In this document: one piece after another, positions 1 to 9,109 of the stretch
Position numbering within the stretch: the first letter of the stretch is position 1
Layout: each line of letters begins with the position of its first letter
Origin: Lentibacillus kapialis
Lineage (GTDB): Bacteria; Bacillota; Bacilli; Bacillales; Amphibacillaceae
NCBI RefSeq assembly: GCF_014646635.1
Contig: NZ_BMNQ01000029.1
Location: forward strand, 1 to 42,584
Direction: 5' to 3'
Length of the DNA: 42,584 nt
Program-made: the position numbers and the translations under genes
Notes under the pieces: model-generated
What the model saw: the letters and a program-made list of their open reading frames with translations, nothing else
The model's database searches: none
What the model was told of the DNA's origin: nothing

Positions 1-501
1 TATGTGACCGATGCCATGCATGACGTACGCAAAGATGTCCAAAAAAACTTGCCGACACAGGCAAGAAAGCAACTAAAGCGTCATCATCACTTGCTGGAAA
101 AACGCTATGATGCCTTAACTCATAAGGAACAAGCAACTATCCAAGCCATTTTAAAGTATGATGAACAGCTAAACGCTGCATACAACTGGAAAGAGGCTTT
201 TATTGATTGGTACGACTTAAGTGCCGATGCGAAGCAAGCTAAGCGGACATTGGATCAGTGGTATAAACAAGGTCACCAAGTTCACCACGCAGCTGTTGAA
301 TCCTGTATCAAAACCATTCAGAACTGGGAGACAGAAATTATCAACTATCATCGGCTGCGATTTACAAATGCGGTTGTGGAAGGACGCCATAATAAAATAA
401 AAGCTTTACAACGGCGCCATTATTTCACTCGTAATCGGAATGTATACAAAGATCGCATCTTAGTCGAGTGCAACTTAGCTTACATGCAAGGGATTGCTTA
501 A
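1..501 (+). CDS. ISL3-family transposase, C-terminal part (cut by window edge)
   Basis: The reading frame is already open at base 1, so this is the C-terminal part of a longer protein and the GTG at position 4 is not a real start. The visible 166 residues carry the end of an ISL3-type DDE transposase: a Lys/Arg/His-rich helical stretch, an alpha-helical middle with many Trp and Tyr, and a typical tail in which Asn-Ala-Val-Val-Glu-Gly-Arg-His-Asn is followed by Lys-Ala-Leu-Gln-Arg-Arg. The Glu of that tail is the expected third catalytic acid of the family. The stop is TAA at 499-501. No frameshift is visible in the part shown. ISL3 enzymes move their element by cut-and-paste or replicative transposition. 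Identification is from family resemblance only. Confidence 0.8.
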   Translation, partial: YVTDAMHDVRKDVQKNLPTQARKQLKRHHHLLEKRYDALTHKEQATIQAILKYDEQLNAAYNWKEAFIDWYDLSADAKQAKRTLDQWYKQGHQVHHAAVESCIKTIQNWETEIINYHRLRFTNAVVEGRHNKIKALQRRHYFTRNRNVYKDRILVECNLAYMQGIA

Positions 502-509
502 TGGCGTCA

Positions 510-532
510 ACCATAGATTTTGGCGTTGAGCC
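510..532. repeat. putative right terminal repeat of the ISL3-type element
   Basis: Read on the minus strand from 532, the sequence starts GGCTCAACGCC. ISL3 elements generally end in GGCTC-type inverted repeats a short distance past the transposase stop. The matching left end lies outside the window, so the repeat cannot be confirmed here. Confidence 0.35.
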
Positions 533-599
533 AATTTTGTTTGTTGAAAAAAATGTATTCCTTTTTAAAAAAGGAGTATTTTCATTTTTGTGTAGTATT

Positions 600-2219
600 C
601 TGGACAGTCAAAAGTTCTAGCAGGAAAAATAACCCTTTCTAGCGAATGATATAGGTGACTAACCATATCTCTGAAAGGAGTTCAGATTCGCTGAAAGGGT
701 TATATAGTGAAAGTATACATGACTTTCATGCGAATCGCCACAGCTATGCTTAAATTTATCAATACCATTTTACGCGAATTTCGTTCCTGCTTTTCCCGGG
801 AAAAAACGTTCCATTGGTTTGTTACCATTATCATCGGTTTAATGTTGCGTTCGGATCAGTTGGGTTTGACGTCGATTATGCGTGACCTTGCCCTACCCGG
901 TCATCGTTACGAGACGCTGGTGCATTTCTTTCGGTCGTCTGCCTGGTCGCCCGCATCCCTGCGAAGCAAATGGCTGCAGATAGTTAAGCGTTTTGCCCCT
1001 CTTTTTTGCCTTAATGGTCGGATCGTGCTCGTCGGAGATGGGATGAAACAGGCAAAGGAAGCCCGGCATATGCCCGGTGTCAAGAAGCTCCATCAGGAGT
1101 CCGAGAATACCTCCAAAGCCGCCTACATTTTCGGCCATCTGTTTGGTGCTATCGGTGTTTTGATGGGCACACCGAGGAAATGGTTCTGTTTGCCCTTATT
1201 CATCAATCTGCAAGACGGCGTCAAAGCCATTTTCGACTGGAGCCATTCATCCGAGCGTTCTGAATCCCATGTGATTCAGATCATAGACCAAGGCTTTAAC
1301 GCGGCAAAAGGATTGAAGGAGTATGCTCTCCTGCTTCTTGATCGTTATTTCCTGTCTGTCCCTGCCTTAAAGCGATTGACCCAATTGAACCAGTCAAGGG
1401 ATGCCCAGTTGCACATTGTAACCAGAGCTAAGATGAACGCCGTTGCTTATGAACTCCCTTCCGGGGAAAAAGAAGGGGCGGGGGCGCCCGCGCAAAAAAG
1501 GAAACATGATCAAGCTGAATACATTGTTTCAAAGCCGTGCGAACGAATTTCAAACAGCCACGGTGACGATGTACGGCAAACAAGAAACCGTCCAATATCT
1601 GTGCCTGGATTTACTATGGGGGCAAGGCCATGACCAGAAATTGCGTTTTGTACTGGTGACATTTAACGGAAGCGTCTCGATTTTGGTCAGCACTGATTTG
1701 ACGCTGAAAGCCGTCGATATCATTCACTTATATGGGCATCGTTTCAAAATCGAATGCACCTTTCGGGAGATGAAGCAGGCGATTGGTGGATTTAGCTACC
1801 AATTCTGGAGCAAATCCATGCCCAAGCTGAAAAAGTATCTCAAAAAAGGGGAGACACACCCGTTGGAGCAAGTCACCAAGCCAAAAGACAGGCGGCACAT
1901 CCAGCAAACCGTCAAAGCCATTGAAGGGTTTGTGATGTGCAGTTGCATCGCCATGGGCCTGTTGCAATTAATGGCTGTAACCTTTTCGCATAAGGGCTAA
2001 GTGCGTTTCCTTCGTTATCTGAGAACGCCATCCAAGTCTATCGTCTCGGAGGCTACGGTCATGGCTTATTTACGCCGGTTTATTTTTCTCATGTTTGCTC
2101 GCAACCCGCATTTGACCGTAACCCAAATAATTCAAGAGAAATGGAAGAACACGGAAGAGATGCCTTGTCCCGACGATGATCGGATGGTGTCTTAATGTTT
2201 AAAACTTTTTACTGTCCAG
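600..2219 (+). mobile_element. IS4-superfamily-like insertion sequence, inactivated
   Basis: The element is bounded by inverted repeats. CTGGACAGTCAAAAGTT at 600-616 matches, at 16 of 17 positions, the reverse complement of 2203-2219. The length of about 1.62 kb and the single DDE transposase inside fit an insertion sequence. No convincing target duplication is visible in the flanks. The transposase is broken twice (see its own entry), so the copy is probably not self-mobile. The exact IS family (IS4, IS701 or an unclassified group) cannot be settled by eye. Confidence 0.75.
707..2195 (+). pseudogene. broken DDE transposase of the 600-2219 element
   Basis: The N-terminal part runs in one frame from a GTG at 707 and contains the first acid in a Val-Gly-Asp-Gly motif (near 1036-1047) and the second in Leu-Leu-Asp-Arg-Tyr (near 1333-1347). 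At about 1460-1470, inside GGGGAAAAA, the protein continues only in the +1 frame, with a basic Arg-Gly-Arg-Pro-Arg-Lys-Lys stretch and then the third acid in Phe-Lys-Ile-Glu-Cys-Thr-Phe (about 1744-1764). This second frame stops at TAA 1998-2000, but similar coding continues in the same frame to 2195. The gene therefore needs one frame correction and one stop-codon readthrough. The run of G then A makes a one-base mutation or a sequencing error the likely cause. Programmed -1 slippage would give the wrong frame. Confidence 0.75.
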
Positions 2220-2381
2220 TTTTTAAATGTTCATCACAAAAACATAGGTGTTTTTTCGTATTCCATATCAGACATTAAATTTTTTATTCTATGTCCTTTT
2301 GTTCGTTGGTTAAAACGTTTCATATTCGTTATGAAATCAACCTAATTCTTTATTACTCGTCATACCAGCTCCTCATACTAC

Positions 2382-2470
2382 TTTTTTTCTCTTATTAGTG
2401 TGCTTTTTGAGATCCCGATTTTTTCGGTTACTTCCTTGTTCGAATTTGTTTCCAAAAGTTTTAAAGCTTC
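2382..2470 (-). pseudogene. relic of a helix-turn-helix protein (recombinase-tail-like)
   Basis: One minus-strand frame reads EALKLLETNSNKEVTEKIG, followed by a Ser-Lys-Ser-Thr-Leu-Ile-Arg recognition-helix-like segment. This is the pattern of a small helix-turn-helix, as at the end of some serine recombinases. A stop lies directly before it and another a few codons after it, so it cannot be an active gene. The family assignment is tentative. Confidence 0.3.
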
Positions 2471-2917
2471 CTAAATATGAGCCTTCCTGAGAGTATATAT
2501 TAACTTTTAATCATTTTGTGCTATTATTAATCATTTTATATGTGCAAAAAAACGGAGTTTTCGTGTATTTTAGGTGTAAGGTCTTTTAAGGAAATAACAG
2601 TATCAAAAGGGAGGGAATGATATTATTCTTATTTGGTGGCGTTTTCAACATGGTTTAGTAAGACTTTAATACTATAATCGGAAATTATCAAGTAGAGTTA
2701 TCAGGCGTGCATTATAATAATATAGTTATAGTTGGTTTGTGATGGTTCGGAAAAATAGCATTTTTTGATTATTATTTTGTTCGTTTTTTTAATCTATAAC
2801 ATACAAATAGAAAGCGGCGATAAGTAGAAAAAGAAACAATTGATGTTATTCGTAGTGGAGACGTTAATTACGACAACATGTAATCAAAAATCCGAAATAT
2901 CGAAATATAGTTCTTTA

Positions 2918-2971
2918 GGAGAAATAAAAGGTGAATTTGTACTTTGGCATTCATTTACACAAGGCTTAGAA
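2918..2971 (+). pseudogene. relic resembling the start of an ABC sugar-binding protein
   Basis: The frame at 2918 reads GEIKGEFVLWHSFTQGLE. This looks like the first beta strand of extracellular sugar-binding proteins of ABC importers, where a W-H-S-F-T-Q-G type motif is common. Stops surround it and no signal peptide or continuation is found in frame. It suggests that a sugar ABC importer once stood here. Confidence 0.35.
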
Positions 2972-3249
2972 ATGATTTTGTGGAGGGAGGGGCTAACTCG
3001 TTTATGAAAGGGCATTCAGGAGTATTCTTACACTATGATTAGTGAAAATATTTTTACAAGGGATACAGGAATTAGTAAGGGTGTTTTTATGGACATGCCT
3101 ATATAACTCAATGCGATGAAAAAAGTATTTAAATCTCTTGAGAGGAGTAAGTCTGAAATAAATCACTGGAGTTGCAACTAAATAAAAGCGCATGACAAAT
3201 AAGCCATCACGGGGTGACTTTTTTGGTAAATTATGGAATATCAAAATCT

Positions 3250-4496
3250 TTATGTTACTGTTTCGGTAATTCGAAAGCCTTGAGACTTTGCCAATGATAT
3301 TGCTTGTTCAACTGTGATTTCGCGACTTACTGGAAGAACATCAGCTTTTTGGTACAGATCAGGATTATAAGGTTCTTTTTTCTTCAGGATGTGGTAAATG
3401 GCTGTTAACAACATTCGTGCTATGGCGATAATGGCACGCTTGTGACCGCGACGCTTTTTGATTCTCAAATAGCGGTTTCGGATTTCGGGATGCTTATCGC
3501 TTTTGACTACAGCCGTAGCACACTGTACCAAAAGGGGTTTGATATATACTCCTGCTCTCGAGATTCTTACCGATTTTTTCTTGCCGGCACTCTCGTTATT
3601 CGTAGGTGTTAGCCCTGCCCAGGAACATAAATGCTTAGCTGTCGGGAACTCGTCCATATCGACACCTATCTCCGAAATCACGGCAATAGCGGAGAAGACG
3701 TTTTTAAAGGACGGAACAGTTAAGATTAAGTTAATTTCTTCTGTGTAGGGCTCGGCAAGAGAATGGATAAGTTTTTCAAGTTCTTCTTTACGAGCCTGAA
3801 GATTATCATAATGTCGTTTAATCACAGCTAGTTTTCCTGCTTGTTCAGGTGTAATAAAGCCATCAATGGCAAGTTCTAACTCGGGAATCTTGTCCTTCAT
3901 CGAACCGTGAATAAGTGGTTCGATGGCAAAATCGGTATCAGTTGGATCTTCCAGCAGTTTCTCAATAATATTCATGGAACTCTTTCCAAAGGTATCCGAC
4001 ACGGTATTGCCGAGCTGGATGTTCGAAACCGTTAAGCTGTTTTGAAATCGATTCTTTTCACTGGACGTAAAATTCGTGAGTTTAAAACGATAACGCATCA
4101 AGTCACGAAGTTGCCGAATAGCCAGAGGAGGCATAAAGCTTCCAGCTACAAGATCATGTTTGAATAAATCGGCAATCCACTTGGCGTCTTTCTTATCCGT
4201 CTTTTTACCACGGATAGCCTTGACGTATTTAGGATGTGCCAGCGTGATTTTGCAGGAATCCTCCAACACATTAAACACGGGAATCCAGTATTTCCCGGTA
4301 GATTCCATGCATACATCCTTACAATCATTATCACAAAGCCATTGTGACAGCTCTCTAAGCCCTTTGGTATAGGTAGAAAAGCGATGGCGTTTGAAGTCGT
4401 GACACCCTTATTGTTGGTAGAAGCAATACAGGCGACGACAAAAGTTTTGTGGACGTCAATTCCACAACAAATGGGATAAACAATTTTTAGACCCAT
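3250..4496 (-). pseudogene. IS110-family recombinase (DEDD), one frameshift
   Basis: The protein starts at an ATG whose A is base 4496, preceded by GGAG. The N-terminus carries Gly-Ile-Asp-Val-His-Lys, the first acid of the RuvC-like DEDD domain. The frame breaks at about 4390-4391: after Thr-Thr-Ser the coding continues in another frame as RHRFSTYTKGLRELSQWL. One base appears to be missing from an A run (two A where three are expected). The second part has Met-Glu-Ser-Thr-Gly-Lys-Tyr-Trp (second acid) and Asp-Lys-Lys-Asp-Ala-Lys. Its C-terminal Tnp domain contains the Ser-Trp-Ala-Gly-Leu-Thr-Pro and Ser-Ala-Gly-Lys-Lys-Lys motifs. IS110 enzymes are guided by an element-encoded bridge RNA and have no classical inverted repeats. 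Apart from the frameshift the protein looks full length. Confidence 0.8.
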
Positions 4497-4789
4497 AGGG
4501 GGTAACTCCTTTCTATGATATATAGGGATAGACAGCATTGACTGATTGCCCAGCAATAAACGAGTAATGTTTATACAAAGATAAGTCTGCGTGCTCAAAG
4601 TCACACTTATTTGTGCTTGAAAAGGCAATCTACACATATAAATATGCGGTCACTCCGCAATCGGAATGGCCCACTCACCTCCACGTGATTTGTAGTTAAC
4701 TGTGCATCTCTATAGATATAGAATAATATAAATATCGCTCAGTACAAGTACATTTCATAGCGTTTTGTGCCCTGAGCGAAGCGAAGGGA
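4497..4789 (-). other. IS110 5' non-coding end, candidate bridge-RNA region
   Basis: This stretch of about 290 bases precedes the recombinase on the minus strand and has no gene. In IS110-group elements the bridge RNA is encoded in the non-coding end upstream of the recombinase. On the minus strand the segment around 4650-4670 contains CCGATTGCGG, which can fold as a short hairpin. The boundary between element and host DNA toward 4789 is not visible, and the RNA itself is inferred, not seen. Confidence 0.35.
4696..4724 (+). promoter_or_regulatory. candidate sigma-A promoter for the MFS gene
   Basis: TTAACT at 4696-4701 is followed after 17 bases by TAGAAT at 4719-4724. It lies about 80 bases before the MFS start and reads toward it. 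It could belong to the host gene or be an outward promoter of the IS110 end. Confidence 0.3.
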
Positions 4790-4801
4790 ATGGTTATAAT
4801 A

Positions 4802-6088
4802 ATGGATGAAGCAAAATCATCAAAAATGATGCCTACCAAAATAATGTCTATCGGTCGCGTTAGGTGGCTCATGGTATCTTTATTATTTTTTGGAGCAATT
4901 GTAAATTATCTTGACCGTAGCACTATGAGTGTCGCAAACACTGTTATTGCTGATCAGTTTGACATTGGTCCTGCTGGTATGGGACTTCTTCTTTCCGCAT
5001 TTTTATGGCCGTATGCTTTGGGAAGCTTACCGGCAGGTTGGATAATCGATAAAGTTGGTCCTAAAAAAACTTTAGGATGGTCGATATTTCTGTGGTCTTC
5101 GGTAACTGTAGTTAGTGGGTTTGCAACAGGTTTTCTCTTTTTATTTATTATGAGAGTTTTACTTGGTATAACAGAATCACCGTATTTTGCGTCAGGTGTT
5201 AAAGTTACAAATCGATGGTTTCCTAAGGAAAAAAGAGCCTTTCCGACATCAGTTTTCAACATGGGACCAACTGTTGCGAAAGCCTTATCACTCCCTTTAC
5301 TTTCCGCAATTATGTTGGCGATAGGCTGGCAAGGTATGTTTATCTCAGTTGGGTTACTTGGATTTGTATTCGTTATCTTATGGGTTATTATTTACAGGGA
5401 TCCGAATGCTGAAAATAATTTCGAAATTAATAATGATAACACTCATAAAAGTAACTACCAGTCTAATGTTCAAATATCCTGGGGGATGTTATTTAAGTAT
5501 AGGTCTACTTGGGGGATGATGATTGGTGCATTTGGTACAAATTTTACACTTTGGCTTTACCTTACCTGGCTTCCGGGTTACTTGGAAACGGCCCGCAATA
5601 TGGATATTATGACAACAGGTTGGGTAGCCTCTATTCCATTTGTTGCCGGTATTTTTGGTGTCCCCATTGGTGGACTTGTATCAGACTATCTTTTAAGAAA
5701 AGGATTAACTCCAATTAATTCGAGAAAAATTCCAATTGTGGTCGCAGCTATATTAGCAGCTGTTTCTGTTATGCCAGTACCATTTATTTCAAGCACCTCT
5801 ATTAGTGTTTTGCTCCTTTCAATAGGTTTTTTTGCAAGTTCGGTACCTCCGAGTGTTATGTGGACATTAAATACTGATGTGGCTCCTCAAGGAAGGGTTG
5901 CCTCACTTGCAGGTATACAAAACTTTGGAGGATTCTTAGGGGGGGCTCTTGCTCCCGTATTAACGGGAGTGATAGTTCAAACAACTGGTTCATTCAAGTT
6001 GGTCTTCATTACTGGATCTTTATTATGTATTGTTGCCGCTATAGGTTATGGAATTATTCTTAAAAAACCAATCACGAATCATGTTTAA
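4802..6088 (+). CDS. MFS transporter, anion:cation symporter type (sugar-acid permease-like)
   Basis: A cytoplasmic-membrane secondary transporter of 428 residues with about 12 hydrophobic segments. The first transmembrane helix ends with Asn-Tyr-Leu-Asp-Arg-Ser, the signature of the ACS family (GudP, ExuT and DgoT relatives) that imports hexuronates, glucarate, galactonate and similar acids with protons. The loop after helix 2 carries the MFS motif Gly-Trp-Ile-Ile-Asp-Lys-Val-Gly. The hydrophilic centre (about residues 205-230) is rich in Asn. Two ATG codons are possible: the one at 4790 is only one base from the GAAGGG site, so I prefer 4802, although that spacing is long. The Gfo/Idh-type dehydrogenase follows 86 bases downstream, so the pair probably imports and oxidises one substrate. 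Which acid it carries cannot be told. Confidence 0.85.
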   Translation: MDEAKSSKMMPTKIMSIGRVRWLMVSLLFFGAIVNYLDRSTMSVANTVIADQFDIGPAGMGLLLSAFLWPYALGSLPAGWIIDKVGPKKTLGWSIFLWSSVTVVSGFATGFLFLFIMRVLLGITESPYFASGVKVTNRWFPKEKRAFPTSVFNMGPTVAKALSLPLLSAIMLAIGWQGMFISVGLLGFVFVILWVIIYRDPNAENNFEINNDNTHKSNYQSNVQISWGMLFKYRSTWGMMIGAFGTNFTLWLYLTWLPGYLETARNMDIMTTGWVASIPFVAGIFGVPIGGLVSDYLLRKGLTPINSRKIPIVVAAILAAVSVMPVPFISSTSISVLLLSIGFFASSVPPSVMWTLNTDVAPQGRVASLAGIQNFGGFLGGALAPVLTGVIVQTTGSFKLVFITGSLLCIVAAIGYGIILKKPITNHV

Positions 6089-6174
6089 GAAATCGTTTTA
6101 CTATAATTAACTGTTATAAAGTATATAGAGTGAAATAGTTATAAACACAAAATTTTAAATAAGGAGTTGTAAAT

Positions 6175-7314
6175 ATGAATCAGATAAAATATGGAATTGT
6201 CGGTACAGGATATTTTGGTGCTGGACTTGCAAGAGAACTAAACAAATTAGAAAATGCACGTATTGTTGCCATATATGATCCGAATAACGTAGAAGAAATA
6301 GCAAAAGAATTAAAGTGTGATATTGAAGAAGAAGTTGAATCCTTATGTCAACGGCAAGATATAGATGCAATTATTGTTGCATCACCTAATTGCTATCATA
6401 AAAAACCAGTTTTATTATCAGCCAAACATCATAAACATGTATTTTGTGAGAAACCAATCGCCCTTTCCTATAGCGATTGTGATGAAATGGTTGAAATGAC
6501 AAAACAAAACGAAGTGATTTTTATGGCTGGACATGTTATGAACTTTATGAACGGCGTGCGAACGGTAAAGAAATTAATTAACCAAGGAGAAATTGGAGAC
6601 ATATTATTTTGCCACGCTGAACGGAATGGATGGGAGGAATCCCAATCACAGATAAGCTGGAAAAAGAAAAAAGCTTTATCAGGAGGTCATTTATATCACC
6701 ATATACATGAATTAGATTTTGTTCAATTTTTAATGGGGCCAGCGACTAGAGTGTGTATGACGGGTGGAAATGTAGCTCATCAAGGTGAGCAATTTGGTGA
6801 CGAAGATGATATGCTGTTTATTACTCTGGAATTTGGCGGAGATAGGTTTGCGACTTTACAGTATGGATCTGCGTTCAGATGGGGAGATCATTTTGTGAAA
6901 ATCCAGGGAACAAAAGGAGCAATTTTAATAGATTTACAGGATGTTAAGGTTATATTGAAAACTCCAAATAATGAACAACAATTTTTGTTACATGAGTCAC
7001 AGGAAGAAGATGAAGATAGAACTAGGATATATAAAGGAATAGAAACAGATGGAGCTATTGCGTATGGTAAACCTAATCAAACTCCACCGATGTGGCTGCA
7101 TTCTATAATGGAAAAAGAAATGAAGTATTTTCATAGTATTATGCAAGGAACAGGGATTGAAGAAGAATTTATTCCATTATTAGACGGTACTGCGGCTAGA
7201 GCCTCTATTGCTACAGCTGATGCTCTTACTTTATCAATGGAAAAAGACAGAAAAGTAAGTGTGGAAGAGATTCTGACAAAAGAGGTATTAGCAAATGATC
7301 TTCGACAAAATTGA
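6175..7314 (+). CDS. Gfo/Idh/MocA-family NAD(P)-dependent oxidoreductase
   Basis: A soluble dehydrogenase of 379 residues, usual for the family. The N-terminal Rossmann fold has Gly-Thr-Gly-Tyr-Phe-Gly at residues 10-15 for dinucleotide binding. It is followed by Cys-Glu-Lys-Pro near residue 90, whose Lys is the conserved catalytic residue of the family. Near residue 180, His-His-Ile-His-Glu-Leu-Asp matches the usual active-site His and Asp region. Members oxidise or reduce sugars, inositols and sugar acids. The start is ATG at 6175 after AAGGAG. Its position behind an ACS-type transporter supports oxidation of an imported sugar or sugar acid. A strong hairpin terminator lies about 150 bases downstream, so transporter and dehydrogenase may form a two-gene operon. 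Confidence 0.88.
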   Translation: MNQIKYGIVGTGYFGAGLARELNKLENARIVAIYDPNNVEEIAKELKCDIEEEVESLCQRQDIDAIIVASPNCYHKKPVLLSAKHHKHVFCEKPIALSYSDCDEMVEMTKQNEVIFMAGHVMNFMNGVRTVKKLINQGEIGDILFCHAERNGWEESQSQISWKKKKALSGGHLYHHIHELDFVQFLMGPATRVCMTGGNVAHQGEQFGDEDDMLFITLEFGGDRFATLQYGSAFRWGDHFVKIQGTKGAILIDLQDVKVILKTPNNEQQFLLHESQEEDEDRTRIYKGIETDGAIAYGKPNQTPPMWLHSIMEKEMKYFHSIMQGTGIEEEFIPLLDGTAARASIATADALTLSMEKDRKVSVEEILTKEVLANDLRQN

Positions 7315-7465
7315 GAATCTCTCAATGTACACGTTTGCCAACGAATCTCTTAATCAAGCGATAAAACATATTATCGGGACACCAATTGAAGAAAATGGTT
7401 CAAAGGAAAATTTTCAAAAGAACAATTACCAATATTCAACTTGTAAGCTATAGGGATTGTATGCT

Positions 7466-7506
7466 ATCACCTCTTGAGGTATTTTATCTTAAGAGGTGAT
7501 ATTTTG
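7466..7506 (+). terminator. rho-independent terminator after the MFS/dehydrogenase pair
   Basis: Perfect 10-bp stem: ATCACCTCTT at 7466-7475 pairs with AAGAGGTGAT at 7491-7500, followed by ATTTTGTTT. The symmetric A/T flanks would also let it work on the other strand. Confidence 0.75.
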
Positions 7507-7670
7507 TTTAACCCATTTTGATTAAAAATGATAAAATACAGTGAATACTACGGTTTTGATTATTTATAGTAAAAAACGTGGAATTTGTATTTGGAAATCA
7601 AAAAATGTATTAAATGTTAAACAAGGGAATCAAAATATATTTAAATTCAAAATGCGAGTTGTCTATCTCG

Positions 7671-8000
7671 GTGCGGCCGTCAAAGCTGAGAATCTAATGG
7701 AGTGAAAGTATCCTTAAATTAACCGATTTGGATTACTAATAAATCCAATACATGGAGAGGTTACAAACAGGCCCTGCTTGGAAGTAAAAGTCAGGTAACG
7801 ATGGGAAAATCCTACTTTCAGACGGGTCGACTACAACCGTCAAAGACCAACCATATAGGATACAACCGAGATTGGATTGGGGATTTAGGATTGACGCATG
7901 AGGTCGTAGTAGCGAAGAGGAAAGAGTAATGCCTTTCTAAGCAAAGAGTGCTATGCTTTTATAATGGTAACACCGGAGTATAGCGAAGGATCTTTGGGCA
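7671..8000 (+). other. possible 5' fragment of a group II intron (domain I-like)
   Basis: The stretch begins GTGCGGCCG, which fits the GUGYG start of group II introns. It continues as GC-richer, non-coding sequence with many short complementary blocks and purine-rich runs (for example GTAGCGAAGAGGAAAGAG near 7907-7924), unlike the AT-rich surroundings. No reverse transcriptase frame and no recognisable domain V follow, so only a 5' remnant would be present. This is a resemblance call. A covariance-model search would decide it. Confidence 0.4.
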
Positions 8001-8182
8001 TTTGGGTCGCCATTAACACAAACAGAACATCAGATTCAAAGTCTATAAATTATTGGTTCATGTCTAGCACATAAGCAACCTATTTTTCTATAAGTGAATA
8101 TGTGTATTTACACTTAATTCCAAATTCACTTTCCACAGCAGGTGGTCGTTTAATGTTACCTTTAAGAGAGAGAAGGATTTTA

Positions 8183-9022
8183 ATGCATCAAAATAGTGTG
8201 TATAAAGCTTTGCGTCTGAATTATCTATATGTAGGTCAATATACTTTTCCAAAAGAATGGAGTTATTTTGAATCTATTATTCCTTATTCAATGATACGTC
8301 TTATTAAAAGTGGGTATGGAAAGTTTGTCATAGATGACACGGAGTATATTGTTGAAGAAAACAATATAATTTATATTCCTCAAGGAAGCAAACTTGCATG
8401 TGAATCATTATCTGAGGAGTTTACGTTTATTAGTATTCGGTTTACTGCTTCTATTCCTTTAAATGATATTGAATTATGGTCAGATACTTTAGGCTTAAAC
8501 ACAAAAATTGTTTGTAATGACGTTCAAGTGCGAGAATATTTTAATCAAATGATTATGGAAAAACAAACAAATCATAAAGGTAAATCCTTCTTGTTAAGGG
8601 GATATTTAGAATTAATTATAGGATATGTTATCAATTCATCAGAGTTAATTATAGAAGAAGACAAGTATAAAAACAGAAAAACATTAGTTGAAAAAAAAAT
8701 AGATAATAGAGTCAAAACAGTAATTGATTATATGATAAATCATCCTGAAAAAAAAATATGTATTGATGAAATGGGTAGCATGGTCGACATAAGTTCATCA
8801 TCACTCAGAAGGCTATTTAAGTTACACACAGGTAAATCGCCAGGTGCATTTTTAATAGAATTAAAAATGACTTACGCGGCGCGCAGTTTATTGGAATCTG
8901 ACGAAAGTATTTCTTATATTGGATATTCTCTCGGTTTTGAAGATATGAATTATTTTTCAAGAGTATTTAAAAAACACTTTGGAGTAACTCCTAGTTCTTA
9001 TAGGAAGATATCAAGAGATTGA
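8183..9022 (+). CDS. AraC-family transcriptional regulator
   Basis: A DNA-binding regulator of 279 residues. The N-terminal half (about 1-170) is a cupin-like sensor with a Pro-Gln-Gly-Ser turn. The C-terminal 100 residues hold two helix-turn-helix units, the first around Ser-Ser-Ser-Ser-Leu-Arg-Arg-Leu-Phe, the second ending in the family signature IGYSLGFEDMNYFSRVFKK followed by Gly-Val-Thr-Pro-Ser-Ser-Tyr-Arg. I start it at ATG 8183 because AGAAGGA lies five bases upstream. The frame is open back to 8102, but that extension has no ribosome site and does not look like protein. It probably controls the neighbouring MFS/dehydrogenase pair in response to a sugar or sugar acid. No signal for its own control was seen. 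Possible intron fragments lie on both sides. Confidence 0.88.
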   Translation: MHQNSVYKALRLNYLYVGQYTFPKEWSYFESIIPYSMIRLIKSGYGKFVIDDTEYIVEENNIIYIPQGSKLACESLSEEFTFISIRFTASIPLNDIELWSDTLGLNTKIVCNDVQVREYFNQMIMEKQTNHKGKSFLLRGYLELIIGYVINSSELIIEEDKYKNRKTLVEKKIDNRVKTVIDYMINHPEKKICIDEMGSMVDISSSSLRRLFKLHTGKSPGAFLIELKMTYAARSLLESDESISYIGYSLGFEDMNYFSRVFKKHFGVTPSSYRKISRD

Positions 9023-9025
9023 TTA

Positions 9026-9100
9026 TTTAGCAGAAGTTGGGAAATGTGTTGGAATTCTTGATGAATTATTGGAACAAATTACTACAGCAAAGGTTTATTA
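9026..9100 (+). pseudogene. short unidentified coding relic
   Basis: Directly after the AraC stop one frame reads LAEVGKCVGILDELLEQIT followed by Thr-Ala-Lys-Val-Tyr and a TAA. It looks like the amphipathic last helix of a metabolic enzyme, perhaps a class III aminotransferase, but it is too short to assign. No start or upstream continuation exists. Confidence 0.25.
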
Positions 9101-9109
9101 AATTAACGG

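Larger units (their letters stand above)
2220..3249. other. decayed intergenic DNA between two insertion sequences
   Basis: No intact gene is visible over about 1 kb. The stretch is very AT-rich and carries many stops in all frames. Two short relics that still read as protein are listed separately (2382-2470 minus, 2918-2971 plus). The rest shows nothing I can name. Confidence 0.6.
7315..8182. other. gene-free stretch with terminator and intron-like fragment
   Basis: Between the dehydrogenase and the AraC gene I see only the hairpin terminator and the group II intron-like sequence from 7671, both listed separately. A 42-codon open frame from an ATG at 7326 has no recognisable ribosome site and no family resemblance. 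Confidence 0.5.

Noticed and set aside
893-1138. Open frame of 81 codons on the minus strand inside the IS4-like transposase
   Set aside because: It is antisense to strongly conserved transposase sequence and has no ribosome site or family resemblance.
7326-7454. 42-codon open frame after the Gfo/Idh/MocA gene
   Set aside because: No ribosome site before the ATG and no recognisable protein pattern; it may be a coding relic but cannot be supported.
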